Below are positions 9,203 to 18,164 of a DNA stretch of 64,000 nt, in pieces. Made by a program: the position numbers and the translations under genes. The first letter of the stretch is position 1. Every line of letters starts with the position of its first letter. A model generated the notes under the pieces. The model saw only the letters and a program-made list of their open reading frames with translations, had not been told where the DNA came from and made no database searches. The stretch spans positions 62,001 through 126,000 of the forward strand of contig NZ_JAUJZH010000005.1 in assembly GCF_030486595.1 (NCBI RefSeq), read 5' to 3'. Origin of the DNA: Variovorax ginsengisoli. Its GTDB lineage: Bacteria; Pseudomonadota; Gammaproteobacteria; Burkholderiales; Burkholderiaceae_C.

Positions 9203-10236
9203 GTGCCGCCAACGACGCGCCCGACGACCTGCGCGACGACCGCCTGCGCAAGGCGCTGCTTCACGCGCCTGACCAGAACGCGGCGCCCGACTGGCGGCTG
9301 CGCAAGGCGATCCTGCGCGACGCTCACGATGCCGTCGGCGCGACCGACCCGGCCACCGACGCCGCCGAACTGGAGCGTGCCGCCCGCCCGTGGTGGCAAT
9401 CGACAGGGCGCGGTCGGCGCGGCAAACGATGGGGCGCGGTCTTCGCCATCGCCCTGGCGGCGCTCGTCGCGGGCGTGCTCTGGCAGCGCCAGCCGCCCGG
9501 TCCAAAGCTCGATGCCGAGATCGCGAAAGATGTACCCCGGCCTGCGCCACCGAAGCCGCCTGCGCCAGCATCTGCACCTGCAGACGGGCCGGTCGCCTCG
9601 CTGTTGCCGTCGCTGGAGCCGATCCCTATGCCACCGCCGCCAGCGCCAGCGCCACCACCACCACCGCCAGCAACAGCGCCGCTGCGAACGCTGCCGCCGG
9701 CCCGGGTCGCGCCCCCAGTCGCCATCCCGCCACCGCCGCGCGGCCCTGCAACGCTTCCCTCGATCGACGAGCGTGCGCCGGGGCAGGTCGCCCCGGGCGT
9801 CGCCGCCGCGCTGCCGCCCAATCCGGCCCGCAAGACGCCGCCCACCGTCCGCACCGACGAGACCGACCCCCCGACTTTCGACGCGCTGGCGACCTGGAGC
9901 CGCATCACGATCAGCCGGCGCGGCGGCGAGAGCCGCAGCCTGTCGCGGCCCGAGGCGCGCGAACTCAACGCGCTGCTGGGATCTGCCGCGCTGTCAGCCG
10001 TCGGACCCCGGCCGCTCGGCGGCACGCCCGAATGGCGGGTCACGCTGGAGCGCGGCCCGGACTCGCTGGCCGTGTTCGAGATTTCCGGCGCCCAGGTGCG
10101 CTGGCGCGAAGGCCGGGCGCCGCCAGCCACGGGGGCGCCATCGCCGCAAGCGCTGGCGGCGCTGCGCCAGGCGCTGCAGGAGGCAGTGAAGGCACCCGAA
10201 GCGGCCGCCGCACCGGAGCCGCCGCGCAATCCCTGA
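9199..10236 (+). CDS. Probable membrane-anchored anti-sigma partner with proline-rich periplasmic stalk
   Basis: The 345-residue product has a cytoplasmic N terminus with two similar segments (LRKALLHAPD near 17 and LRKAILRDAH near 34) and one membrane helix at about residues 79-95. A proline/alanine-rich stretch follows to about residue 215, then a compact C-terminal domain of unknown family. Translational coupling to the ECF sigma factor and the single-helix topology suggest a sensor or anti-sigma factor. I see no clear zinc anti-sigma motif (HxxxCxxC), so the role is inferred from position. It converges with the enoyl-CoA hydratase gene 3 bases away. Confidence 0.6.
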   Translation: MSAANDAPDDLRDDRLRKALLHAPDQNAAPDWRLRKAILRDAHDAVGATDPATDAAELERAARPWWQSTGRGRRGKRWGAVFAIALAALVAGVLWQRQPPGPKLDAEIAKDVPRPAPPKPPAPASAPADGPVASLLPSLEPIPMPPPPAPAPPPPPPATAPLRTLPPARVAPPVAIPPPPRGPATLPSIDERAPGQVAPGVAAALPPNPARKTPPTVRTDETDPPTFDALATWSRITISRRGGESRSLSRPEARELNALLGSAALSAVGPRPLGGTPEWRVTLERGPDSLAVFEISGAQVRWREGRAPPATGAPSPQALAALRQALQEAVKAPEAAAAPEPPRNP

Positions 10237-10239
10237 CGC

Positions 10240-11019
10240 CTACTCGTTCTTGAAGTCGGGCGTGCGCTTGGTCAGGAAGGCGTCCATGCCTTCCTTCTGG
10301 TCGGCGGTCGCGAACAGCGCGTGGAACAGCCGGCGTTCGAACATCACGCCGTCGGACAGCCCGCCCTCGAAGGCCCGGTTGACCGATTCCTTGGCCGCCA
10401 TCACCGCGATCTGCGAGAAGCTCGCGATCGTCAGGGCCGCGCCGAGGGCCTCCTCGGCCAGCTTCTCGTACGGCACGATGCGGCTCACCAGTCCGGCACG
10501 CTCGGCCTCGGTGGCGTCCATCATGCGGGCCGTCAGCGCCATGTCCATGGCCTTGGACTTGCCGACCGCGCGCGGCAGCCGCTGGGTGCCGCCGGCCCCG
10601 GGAATGACGCCGATCTTGATCTCGGGCTGGCCGAACTTCGCGTTGTCGGCCGCGATGATGAAGTCGCACATCATCGCCAGCTCGCAGCCGCCGCCGAGCG
10701 CGAAGCCGCTCACCGCGGCGATCACCGGCTTGCGGATCTGGCGGATGGTCTCCCAGTTCCGCGTGATGTACTCGCCCTTGTAGACATCCTGGAAGCTGTA
10801 CTTGGCCATCGCCGCGATGTCGGCGCCGGCGGCAAAGGCGCGCTCGCTGCCGGTCAGGATGATGCAGCCGATGGCCGGGTCGGCGTCGAAGGCCTTCAGC
10901 GCCTGCCCCAGCTCGGTCATCAGCGCGTCGTTGAGGGCGTTCAACGCCTTCGGGCGGTTCAGCGTGACGATGCCGACCTTCTCGGCCTCGACGCGCACTT
11001 CGATGTTCTCGTAGCTCAT
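10240..11019 (-). CDS. Enoyl-CoA hydratase/isomerase
   Basis: This 259-residue crotonase-fold enzyme hydrates 2-enoyl-CoA to 3-hydroxyacyl-CoA in fatty acid or related acid breakdown. The oxyanion-hole segment AAGADI near residue 67, and both catalytic glutamates in the contexts GGGCELAMMCD and GQPEIKIGVIPGAGGT, are present, so it should be an active hydratase. The start at 11019 follows a good ribosome site (AAGGAGACACC). It is the last gene of a probable four-gene minus-strand run with the M61 peptidase, dsbC and a UbiH-type hydroxylase, although the functions are not obviously linked. Confidence 0.92.
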   Translation of the reverse strand: MSYENIEVRVEAEKVGIVTLNRPKALNALNDALMTELGQALKAFDADPAIGCIILTGSERAFAAGADIAAMAKYSFQDVYKGEYITRNWETIRQIRKPVIAAVSGFALGGGCELAMMCDFIIAADNAKFGQPEIKIGVIPGAGGTQRLPRAVGKSKAMDMALTARMMDATEAERAGLVSRIVPYEKLAEEALGAALTIASFSQIAVMAAKESVNRAFEGGLSDGVMFERRLFHALFATADQKEGMDAFLTKRTPDFKNE

Positions 11020-11060
11020 GGGTGTCTCCTTGAAACGAACAATCTGAGGCGGCCCGGCGG

Positions 11061-12854
11061 TTACTGCGGATGCAGCCAGGCGGCCATCCGGGCCGGATCC
11101 TGCGCGAACAGGCGCCAGGTCGTGACGCCGGCGGGCAGCGTGAGCGGCAGGCGCAGCAGGCGGCGATCGCGGGCGACCAGGGCCGTCGCCTTGCGCAGCG
11201 GCCCGAGGTAGAGCGCGAGGTCGTCGAGCCGCGCCAGGCGCCAGCCCTGCGCCGGCCGGCCCTTGGCCGCCGGCAGCTCGATGCCGATCCATTCGTCGTT
11301 GGCCGAGAAGCCGGCCTGTTCGGCGGCGCCGCCGCGCAGCACCACCTTGACCTGGATGCTGCCGCCGGTCTCGGTGACGCGCAGGCCGAGCTCCTGCGCC
11401 CGCTGCGCCGGGTCGTCGAGCGCGGCCACGCCGTGGGCGCGCAGCAGGTCGGCCAGGGGCAGCTCGTCGGTGGTGTGGACCCAGCGCGCGAGTTCGGCCG
11501 CGTACGACCGGCCGCCGACGGTCTCCAGCGCGGCGGCGACGTCGGACTCGGCGATCGGGCCGCCGTCGGTCTGCTTCCACAGCAGCCGCATCACGTCGTC
11601 GAGCGTGCCCTTGCCTTCGGCGCGCAGCGTGAGGTCGAAGCACATGGCGACCAGGGCGCCCTTGGTGTAGTAGCTCACCGTGGTGTTGGGCGTCTGCTCG
11701 TCCTGGCGGTAGTACTTGATCCAGGCGTCGAAGCTGGCCTGGGCCACCGACTGCACCAGCCGGCCCGGCGTCTGCAGGACCTGGTTGACCGTCTTGTTGA
11801 CGAGGCGCAAATAGGTGGCGTCGTCGATGCGCCCAGCACGGCGCAGCAGCAGGTCGTCGTAGTAGCTGGTGAAACCCTCGAACAGCCACAGCAGCTCGGT
11901 GTAGTTCTCGCGGCCGTAGTCGTAGCGGGCGAACTCCACCGGCCGCAGGCGCTTCACGTTCCAGGTGTGGAAGTACTCGTGGCTGACCAGGCCGAGCAAG
12001 GTGGTATAGCCCTCGGGCTGCTTGCGGACACCGAGCTGCGGCAGGTCGCGCCGGGTGCAGATCAGCACCGTCGAATGGCGGTGCTCGAGACCGCCGTAGC
12101 CGTCGTCGACGGCGTTGAGCATGAACACGTAGCGGTCGTGCGGCGGCTTCGGGCCGCCGCGCTTGCCGACCCTGTCGCCATGCCAGAAGCGCATCTGCGT
12201 CTCGCAGATCGCCTGCGTGTCGGCGATCAGCCGCTCGCCGTCGAAGGAGGCCGGGGCGCCGGCGACCACGAAGCGGTGCGGCACGCCGCAGGCCTCGAAT
12301 TCGGCGCTCCAGAAGGGGCCCATCTCGACCGGGCTGTCGGCCAGTTCGTCGAAGTTCGCGGCCAGGTAGCTGCCGAAGCCCTGGCGGTCGACGCGGGTCG
12401 GCCGCAAGGCGGTGGCGCAGGACCAGCGCGCGCCGTCGGCGGCGGCGGGCGGCGCCACCACCTCGAGCGCATGCGGCGCGTCGACCTGGTCTTCGACCTG
12501 CAGGCAGACGCTGGTGGCGTTGAAGAAGCCGCGGTCGGCGTCCAGCCAGGCGGTGCGCACCGAGTTGTCGTAGGCGCAGACCTCGTAGCGCAGCACCAGC
12601 GGCTTGCCCGGCGTGCAGTCGACTTCCCAGCCGGCCTTGTCGAGCTGGCGCACGACCAGCTTGCGGCGCCCCTGCTGGGCGCGCAGCTGCTGCAGGTTCT
12701 TCGAGAACTCGCGCAGCAGGTAGCTGCCGGGAATCCAGGCCGCGAGCGCCAGGCGCTGCAGCGCGGCCGGCTCGGCGACGGTGAGCGTGATGGCGAACAG
12801 ATGCGCCTTGCGATCCGCGCACTCGACGCGGCAGTGGACGGCCGGCGTGGCCAT
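11061..12854 (-). CDS. M61 family metallopeptidase (glycyl aminopeptidase type) with PDZ domain
   Basis: This 597-residue protein has the M61 N-terminal beta domain (AAWIPGSYLLREFSKN), a zinc catalytic centre HEYFHTWN near residue 290 with the downstream glutamate in LWLFEGFTSYY, and a C-terminal PDZ-like domain (about 480-570). No signal peptide is evident, so it is probably cytoplasmic. M61 enzymes cleave N-terminal glycine or alanine from peptides. The ATG at 12854 shares one base with the dsbC stop, which is why I prefer it to the longer open frame. Confidence 0.9.
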   Translation of the reverse strand: MATPAVHCRVECADRKAHLFAITLTVAEPAALQRLALAAWIPGSYLLREFSKNLQQLRAQQGRRKLVVRQLDKAGWEVDCTPGKPLVLRYEVCAYDNSVRTAWLDADRGFFNATSVCLQVEDQVDAPHALEVVAPPAAADGARWSCATALRPTRVDRQGFGSYLAANFDELADSPVEMGPFWSAEFEACGVPHRFVVAGAPASFDGERLIADTQAICETQMRFWHGDRVGKRGGPKPPHDRYVFMLNAVDDGYGGLEHRHSTVLICTRRDLPQLGVRKQPEGYTTLLGLVSHEYFHTWNVKRLRPVEFARYDYGRENYTELLWLFEGFTSYYDDLLLRRAGRIDDATYLRLVNKTVNQVLQTPGRLVQSVAQASFDAWIKYYRQDEQTPNTTVSYYTKGALVAMCFDLTLRAEGKGTLDDVMRLLWKQTDGGPIAESDVAAALETVGGRSYAAELARWVHTTDELPLADLLRAHGVAALDDPAQRAQELGLRVTETGGSIQVKVVLRGGAAEQAGFSANDEWIGIELPAAKGRPAQGWRLARLDDLALYLGPLRKATALVARDRRLLRLPLTLPAGVTTWRLFAQDPARMAAWLHPQ

Positions 12855-13576
12855 CAATTGAGCGCAGCGAGTTGCTTCTCGACCTGCGCGGCGGGGATCG
12901 CGCCCGGTGCGCGCGTGCCGTCGCTGAAGATCAAGGTCGGCGTGCCGGTGATGTTGTATTTCTGGCCGAACTCGCGGTTGCGCGTGAGGGCAGTGGTGTC
13001 GCATTCGGCAGCCGCCGGCGCGACGCCGCGCTGCATCCAGTCGTCCCACGACTTGGCCTTGTCCTTGGCGCACCAGATGTTGCGCGACTTGACCACCGAG
13101 TCGGGTCCGAGCACCGGATAGAGGAAGAGCTGGATCGTGACGTTGTCGACCTTGGTGAGGTCGCGCTCGAACTGCTTGCAGTAGCCGCAGTTCGGGTCGG
13201 CGAACACCGCCAGCCGGCGCTTGCCGTTGCCGCGCACGATCTTGATGGCGTCCTTGCCGGGCAGCTTGTCGAAGGCCACCTGGCTGAGCTTCTCGACGCG
13301 TTCTTCGGTGAGGTTCTTGCGTTCCTTGACGTCGATCAGGTTGCCCTGCAGCAGGTAGTTGCCCTGTTCGTCGGTGTAGAAGATCTCGAAGCCGTTGACC
13401 CGCACCTCGTAGAGGCCGGGGATCGGCGCCTTCGTGACCTCGTCGATCTTGGCGAACTGCGGGATCCGCGCAGCGAGATTCTTTCGGATCTCGGCCTCGC
13501 CGGCGGTGGCGTTCAGCGCCATGCCGAACATCAGGGCCGCCAGGGCGGCGAACAGGGGGCGGACAGGGTGCTTCAT
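12854..13576 (-). CDS. dsbC: Thiol:disulfide isomerase DsbC
   Basis: DsbC is the periplasmic disulfide isomerase and chaperone. This 240-residue protein has a signal peptide (about residues 1-25, ending ATAG), an N-terminal dimerisation domain and a thioredoxin fold with the active site C130-G-Y-C133. A second cysteine pair (IWCAK and AAECD) matches the structural disulfide of DsbC. The cis-proline segment GTPTLIF is present. Reduction by DsbD would be needed, but DsbD is not in the window. Confidence 0.93.
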   Translation of the reverse strand: MKHPVRPLFAALAALMFGMALNATAGEAEIRKNLAARIPQFAKIDEVTKAPIPGLYEVRVNGFEIFYTDEQGNYLLQGNLIDVKERKNLTEERVEKLSQVAFDKLPGKDAIKIVRGNGKRRLAVFADPNCGYCKQFERDLTKVDNVTIQLFLYPVLGPDSVVKSRNIWCAKDKAKSWDDWMQRGVAPAAAECDTTALTRNREFGQKYNITGTPTLIFSDGTRAPGAIPAAQVEKQLAALN

Positions 13577-13592
13577 GGTGATGTTCCGGGGA

Positions 13593-14708
13593 TCACTGCA
13601 GGCCCATGGCCTGGCGGGCGATCCAGTTCTTGACGAGCCGTGTGCGGTCGAAACCGCGCATGCCCCAGTTGCGCAGCGCCGGCAGGGGGTCGGCGCTGTG
13701 GGCGAAGAGTTGCTGCAGGCCGTCGGTGGCGAGGCTCATCGACAGCACGTCGGTGCGGCGTGCGCGCTCGTAGCGGCGCAGCAGCCGGGCGTCGCCCACG
13801 CTGCGCCAGTAGTCGCGGGAGCGGATCACCTCGGCCAGCGCGGCGGCATCGCCCAGCCCCAGGTTCAGTCCCTGGCCGGCCAGCGGATGCACCGTGTGGG
13901 CGGCGTCGCCGGCCAGTGCCCAGGCGCCGCCGTCGCCGAAGGCGCCGGTCCAGCGATCGGCGATGGCCCGCTGCAGCGGCCAGGCGGTGCGCTCGCTGGT
14001 GAGCCGGAACGCGCCGAGCGCGTCGTGGCTGGCTTCGCGCAGGGCGGCGGTGAAGACATCGGCCGGTTGCGCCAGCAAGGTCGGGGCGTGGAACTGGTCG
14101 ACCGACCAGACCAGCGCCAGCGAGCGGTCGGTGTCACCGAGCGGCAGCAGCGCCAGCACCTCGCCCTTGTCGTTGAACCACTGGCGCGCGATGCCGTCGT
14201 GCGCCTGCTCGGCTTCGAGCCGGGCGGCGATCGCATGCTGGGGATAGCGCGTGACCTCGTAGCCCACGCCGAGCGCTTCGCGGGTGGCGCTGATGCGGCC
14301 TTCGCAGACCACGGTCAGGGGGGCGGCCACCGGCGCGGCGACGACCTCGACGCGGGGCTGGAAGCGCACCGCGTCGCTCAGCTGCTGCTCGAGCGCGGGC
14401 ACGTCGACGATCCAGGCCAGCGCATCGACCTTCTGGCGGGCGGCGGAGAATTGCACCCGTCCGCCTTCGTCGCCGTGCACCTGCATTTCGCGCACCGGGG
14501 TGGCATGGGCCGCGGCGGGCCAGGCGCGCAGCGATTCGAGCAGGGTCTTCGAGGCACTGTTCAGCGCATAGGCGCGAACATCCTGGCCGGCCGGCGGCGC
14601 GGCGGGCACGACCAGCGCCACGCGGACGCGTTCGCGGGCCAGCAGCAGCGCCAGCGTCCGGCCGACGATGCCGGCGCCGCGAATGCAAACTTCGGGGGGA
14701 AGAGCCAT
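13593..14708 (-). CDS. FAD-dependent UbiH/UbiF-family monooxygenase
   Basis: This 371-residue flavoprotein has the N-terminal dinucleotide-binding motif GAGIVG and the second FAD motif GDAAHTVHPLAGQGLNLGLGD near residue 275. Both are diagnostic of the aromatic-ring hydroxylases of ubiquinone synthesis (UbiH, UbiF, UbiI, VisC). Which ring position it hydroxylates cannot be read from sequence. The ATG at 14708 is chosen since similarity begins at once (PPEVCIRGAGIVG). It lies 16 bases before dsbC and is divergent from the MOSC gene. Confidence 0.87.
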   Translation of the reverse strand: MALPPEVCIRGAGIVGRTLALLLARERVRVALVVPAAPPAGQDVRAYALNSASKTLLESLRAWPAAAHATPVREMQVHGDEGGRVQFSAARQKVDALAWIVDVPALEQQLSDAVRFQPRVEVVAAPVAAPLTVVCEGRISATREALGVGYEVTRYPQHAIAARLEAEQAHDGIARQWFNDKGEVLALLPLGDTDRSLALVWSVDQFHAPTLLAQPADVFTAALREASHDALGAFRLTSERTAWPLQRAIADRWTGAFGDGGAWALAGDAAHTVHPLAGQGLNLGLGDAAALAEVIRSRDYWRSVGDARLLRRYERARRTDVLSMSLATDGLQQLFAHSADPLPALRNWGMRGFDRTRLVKNWIARQAMGLQ

Positions 14709-14785
14709 CGGCAGATTGTAGGAGGAGCCTTTGCCGACGTCGGGGTCGGTGGACAATCGCGGTTCTTGAAAAAGGACCCGTTGTC

Positions 14786-15667
14786 GTGAATGCTGCCGAT
14801 TTCGATCTCCAAGCCACCATCGCCCGCCTGTTCGTCTACCCGGTCAAGTCCTGCGCCGGGGTCGAGCTGGACGAAGCCCTGCTGATCGAGACCGGGCTGG
14901 AATTCGACCGCGCCTGGATGGTGGTGGACGCCCAGGGCGAATTCGTCAGCCAGCGCGAACTGCCGCGCATGGCGCTGGTCCGCCCGCAGCTCAAGCACTC
15001 CGAGATGGTGCTGCGCGCCCCCGGCATGCTGGCGCTGCACATCGCCTTCGACCGGGTCGAGCAGCCGGTCCGCGTCAAGGTCTGGAAGGACGAGGTGGCG
15101 GCCTACGACATGGGCGACATCGCGGCCCAGTGGTTCAGTGACTTCCTGTCGGAACCCGGGCGGCCGCAGAAGCTGCGCATGGTGCGCTTCGATCCCGAGC
15201 AGCGGCGCCTGTCGAGCCTGAAATGGACGGAGGGCGTCGAGGCCCTGAACCAGTTCGCGGACGGCTTCCCGTTGCTTGTCGCAAGCGAGGGCTCACTGGC
15301 GGAGCTGAACGCGAAGCTGGCGGCCGCCGGCCATCCGGCGGTCGGTATCGAGCGGTTCCGGCCCAACATCGTGCTGGCGGGCGTCGAAGCACACGACGAG
15401 GACCGCGTCGAGACCCTGCACATCGCGACTGCCGAGGGCGAGGTGCTGATGCGGCCGGTCAAGCCCTGCGCGCGGTGCCCGATCCCCGACATCGATCCCC
15501 AGACCGCCGTCCGCAGCCCCGAAGTGGGCGACATGCTGCGAACCTACCGCTCGGACCCGCGGGTCGATGGCGCGATCACTTTCGGCATGAATGCGATCGT
15601 GCTGGTGGGGCTGGAGCATGCCCTGCGGGTCGGCCAGCCGGTCGGCGGCAACCTGCGCTTCGAGTAG
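14786..15667 (+). CDS. MOSC domain protein (YcbX-like)
   Basis: The 293-residue protein has the MOSC N-terminal beta-barrel domain ([11 protein letters not shown] near residue 14) and the MOSC core with the molybdenum-cofactor cysteine in KPCARCPI near residue 230. YcbX-type proteins reduce N-hydroxylated substrates with a molybdenum cofactor and a reductase partner. The usual C-terminal 2Fe-2S ferredoxin domain of YcbX is missing, as in many MOSC proteins of this length. The start is GTG at 14786 with AAAGGA ten bases upstream. Confidence 0.88.
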   Translation: MNAADFDLQATIARLFVYPVKSCAGVELDEALLIETGLEFDRAWMVVDAQGEFVSQRELPRMALVRPQLKHSEMVLRAPGMLALHIAFDRVEQPVRVKVWKDEVAAYDMGDIAAQWFSDFLSEPGRPQKLRMVRFDPEQRRLSSLKWTEGVEALNQFADGFPLLVASEGSLAELNAKLAAAGHPAVGIERFRPNIVLAGVEAHDEDRVETLHIATAEGEVLMRPVKPCARCPIPDIDPQTAVRSPEVGDMLRTYRSDPRVDGAITFGMNAIVLVGLEHALRVGQPVGGNLRFE

Positions 15668-15695
15668 CGCCCGGCACCTGCCCCATGCCGGGCGC
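15667..15695 (+). terminator. GC-rich hairpin after the MOSC gene
   Basis: A 10-base-pair perfect stem (15667-15676 with 15686-15695, nine-base loop) begins at the last base of the MOSC stop codon. There is no clear T-run, so it is at best a weak intrinsic terminator. A TAAAAT -10-like box for ychF follows at 15697. Confidence 0.45.
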
Positions 15696-15737
15696 CTAAA
15701 ATACCCGGTTACCCCCAGAATTCTGAAAGCACCCGCC

Positions 15738-16829
15738 ATGAGCCTCCAGTGCGGCATCGTCGGCCTGCCCAACGTCGGCAAGTCCACCCTCTTCAATGCC
15801 TTGACCAAGGCAGGCATCGCGGCCGAGAACTACCCCTTCTGCACCATCGAGCCCAATGTGGGCGTGGTCGAAGTGCCCGATCCGCGGCTGGCCCAGTTGA
15901 GCGACATCGTCCAGCCCGAGCGCGTGGTGCCGGCGATCGTCGAGTTCGTCGACATCGCGGGCCTGGTCGCCGGTGCCAGCCAGGGCGAAGGCCTTGGCAA
16001 CCAGTTCCTGGCCCACATCCGCGAGACCGACGCCATCGTCAACGTGGTGCGCTGCTTCGAGGACGACAACGTGATCCACGTGGCCGGCAAGGTCGACCCG
16101 ATCTCCGACATCGAGGTGATCCAGACCGAGCTCTGCCTGGCCGACTTGTCGACAGTCGAGAAGGCGCTGCACCGCCACACCAAGACCGCCCGCTCGGGCG
16201 ACAAGGAAGCCATCAAGCTGGTGGCGCTGCTCGAGAAGTGCCAGGCGGCGCTGAACGAGAACAAGCCGGTGCGCTCGATCGAGTTCAGCAAGGAAGACAA
16301 GCCGCTGGTCAAGCAGTTCTCGCTGATCACCGCCAAGCCGGCGATGTTCGTCGGCAACGTGTCCGAGGACGGCTTCGAGAACAACCCCTTCCTGGACCGC
16401 CTGCGCGAATACGCGGCGGCGCAGAACGCGCCGGTGGTGGCGATCTGCGCCAAGATCGAAGCCGACCTGGCCGACATGGACGACGAGGACCGCAAGATGT
16501 TCCTGGCCGAGATCGGCCAGGAGGAGCCCGGCCTGAACCGCCTGATCCGCGCCGCCTACACGCTGCTGGGCCTGCAGACCTACTTCACGGCCGGCGTCAA
16601 GGAAGTGCGCGCCTGGACCATCCACATCGGCGACACCGGCCCGCAGGCGGCCGGCGTGATCCACACCGATTTCGAGAAGGGCTACATCCGCGCCCAGACC
16701 ATCGCCTTCAACGACTTCATCGCCTTCAAGGGCGAGCAAGGTGCCAAGGACGCGGGCAAGATGCGCGCCGAAGGCAAGGACTACGTCGTCAAGGATGGCG
16801 ACGTGATGAACTTCCTGTTCAGCTCCTGA
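15738..16829 (+). CDS. ychF: Redox-regulated ATPase YchF
   Basis: YchF is an Obg-family P-loop NTPase that prefers ATP and binds ribosomes. This 363-residue protein has G1 GLPNVGKST at residues 8-16, G3 DIAG near residue 73, the modified base-specificity motif in CAKIEAD near residue 235, and the C-terminal TGS-like domain ([12 protein letters not shown] onward). Length is standard. The ATG at 15738 places the P-loop at the family-typical distance from the N terminus. Confidence 0.96.
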   Translation: MSLQCGIVGLPNVGKSTLFNALTKAGIAAENYPFCTIEPNVGVVEVPDPRLAQLSDIVQPERVVPAIVEFVDIAGLVAGASQGEGLGNQFLAHIRETDAIVNVVRCFEDDNVIHVAGKVDPISDIEVIQTELCLADLSTVEKALHRHTKTARSGDKEAIKLVALLEKCQAALNENKPVRSIEFSKEDKPLVKQFSLITAKPAMFVGNVSEDGFENNPFLDRLREYAAAQNAPVVAICAKIEADLADMDDEDRKMFLAEIGQEEPGLNRLIRAAYTLLGLQTYFTAGVKEVRAWTIHIGDTGPQAAGVIHTDFEKGYIRAQTIAFNDFIAFKGEQGAKDAGKMRAEGKDYVVKDGDVMNFLFSS

Positions 16830-16837
16830 GCGCCTGC

Positions 16838-17512
16838 ATGATCACGGTCCACCACCTCAACAATTCGCGCTCGCAGCGCGTGCTCTGGCTGCTCGAGGAA
16901 CTCGAGCTTCCATACGAGGTGGTGCGCTACCAGCGCGACGCCAAGACCATGCTCGCGCCGCCCGAGCTCAAGAAAGTTCATCCGCTGGGCAAGTCGCCGG
17001 TGGTCACCACCGACGAGGGCATGACGCTGGCCGAGTCGGGCGCCATCATCGAGACCCTGGTCGAGCACTATGGCGATGGCCGGCTGTCGCCCGTGGCCGG
17101 CACGCCGGAGGCCCTGCGCTACCGCTACTGGCTGCACTACGCCGAAGGCTCGGCCATGCCGCCGCTGCTGCTCAAGCTGATGTTCGACCGGGTCGAGAAG
17201 GCGAAGATGCCGTTCTTCGCCAGGCCGATCGCCAAGGGCATCGCCGACAAGGCCCGCGCGGCCTTCATCCTGCCGAGCCTCAAGACCCACCTCGACTTCA
17301 TGGAGGGCGAACTCGGCAAGAGCGAGTGGTTCGCCGGCGACGCCTTCACCGGCGCCGACATCCAGATGAGCTTTCCGGTCGAGGCCGCGCGGGCCCGCGG
17401 CGGCCTCGATGCCTCGCGGCCGAAGCTGATGGCCTGGCTCGAACGCATCCATGCGCGCCCGGCCTACCAGCGGGCGCTGGAGCGCGGCGGCCCCTACGGC
17501 CTGTTGAGCTGA
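16838..17512 (+). CDS. Glutathione S-transferase family protein
   Basis: This 224-residue protein has the N-terminal thioredoxin-like domain with the glutathione-binding HPLGKSPV and ESGAI segments (around residues 48-70), and an all-helical C-terminal domain with the N-capping motif FTGADIQMSFP near residue 170. The first-strand SRSQRVLWLLEEL resembles the beta/zeta-like bacterial GSTs. The substrate is unknown. It starts 8 bases after the ychF stop and may be read through from it. Confidence 0.9.
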   Translation: MITVHHLNNSRSQRVLWLLEELELPYEVVRYQRDAKTMLAPPELKKVHPLGKSPVVTTDEGMTLAESGAIIETLVEHYGDGRLSPVAGTPEALRYRYWLHYAEGSAMPPLLLKLMFDRVEKAKMPFFARPIAKGIADKARAAFILPSLKTHLDFMEGELGKSEWFAGDAFTGADIQMSFPVEAARARGGLDASRPKLMAWLERIHARPAYQRALERGGPYGLLS

Positions 17513-17519
17513 CGCCGAC

Positions 17520-17993
17520 TCAATTGTTCGGCCAGATGTAGAGCAGCGCCACGGTCATCGTGAGGTAGCGTGCGAACTTGCCGACCGCCATATAGAACAC
17601 GCAGGGCCAGAACGACAGCTTGAGCCAGCCGGCGACCGCGCACAGCGGATCGCCGACGATCGGCAGCCAAGCCAGCAGGCAGGCCTTGGGGCCGAGCCGC
17701 TCCAGCCAGCCCAGCACCCGCAGGTGGTGCTTCGAATGCGAATACTTGTCCGCGACCTTGTGGGCGCCGTAGCCCATCCACCAGTCGACGACGCCGCCCA
17801 AGGTGTTGCCGATTGTGGCGACCGCGATGGCCTCCCAGAACATGTCCGGGTTGAGCTTGAGCAGGCCGAACAGCACCGGCTCCGATCCCACCGGCAGCAG
17901 CGTCGCCGACACGAAGGCGGCGATGAACACCGTACTGAGCCCGTACTGAGGAAGCGCCAGGAGCGCCAGGAGGGAGTCGAGCCATGCTTGCAT
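17520..17993 (-). CDS. YqaA family membrane protein (VTT/DedA-like)
   Basis: This 157-residue integral membrane protein has several hydrophobic segments and the re-entrant motif typical of VTT-domain proteins (ATLLPVGSEPVLF near residue 30, NTLGGVVDWWMGYG near residue 62 and a conserved glycine/proline turn LLAWLPIVGDP near residue 107). YqaA is the compact member of the DedA-like superfamily, whose better-studied members act in lipid transport across membranes. Its exact role is unknown. It is convergent with the GST gene. Confidence 0.85.
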   Translation of the reverse strand: MQAWLDSLLALLALPQYGLSTVFIAAFVSATLLPVGSEPVLFGLLKLNPDMFWEAIAVATIGNTLGGVVDWWMGYGAHKVADKYSHSKHHLRVLGWLERLGPKACLLAWLPIVGDPLCAVAGWLKLSFWPCVFYMAVGKFARYLTMTVALLYIWPNN

Positions 17994-18164
17994 AGGTGTG
18001 CGCGCAGTATAGAAAGGCGCGGGCCGGCCCGGGCGTAGGCGAGAACCCTCATCTCAGGGGCCCCGCCTGCGCGGCGAGGGTGCAAATCGTTTCAGCCGAA
18101 GCAGCGCCGCGCCGCTACAATCGTGCCTCATTTTTCAGCAGCCCAGCGCGCGCCAACCTCCTCC

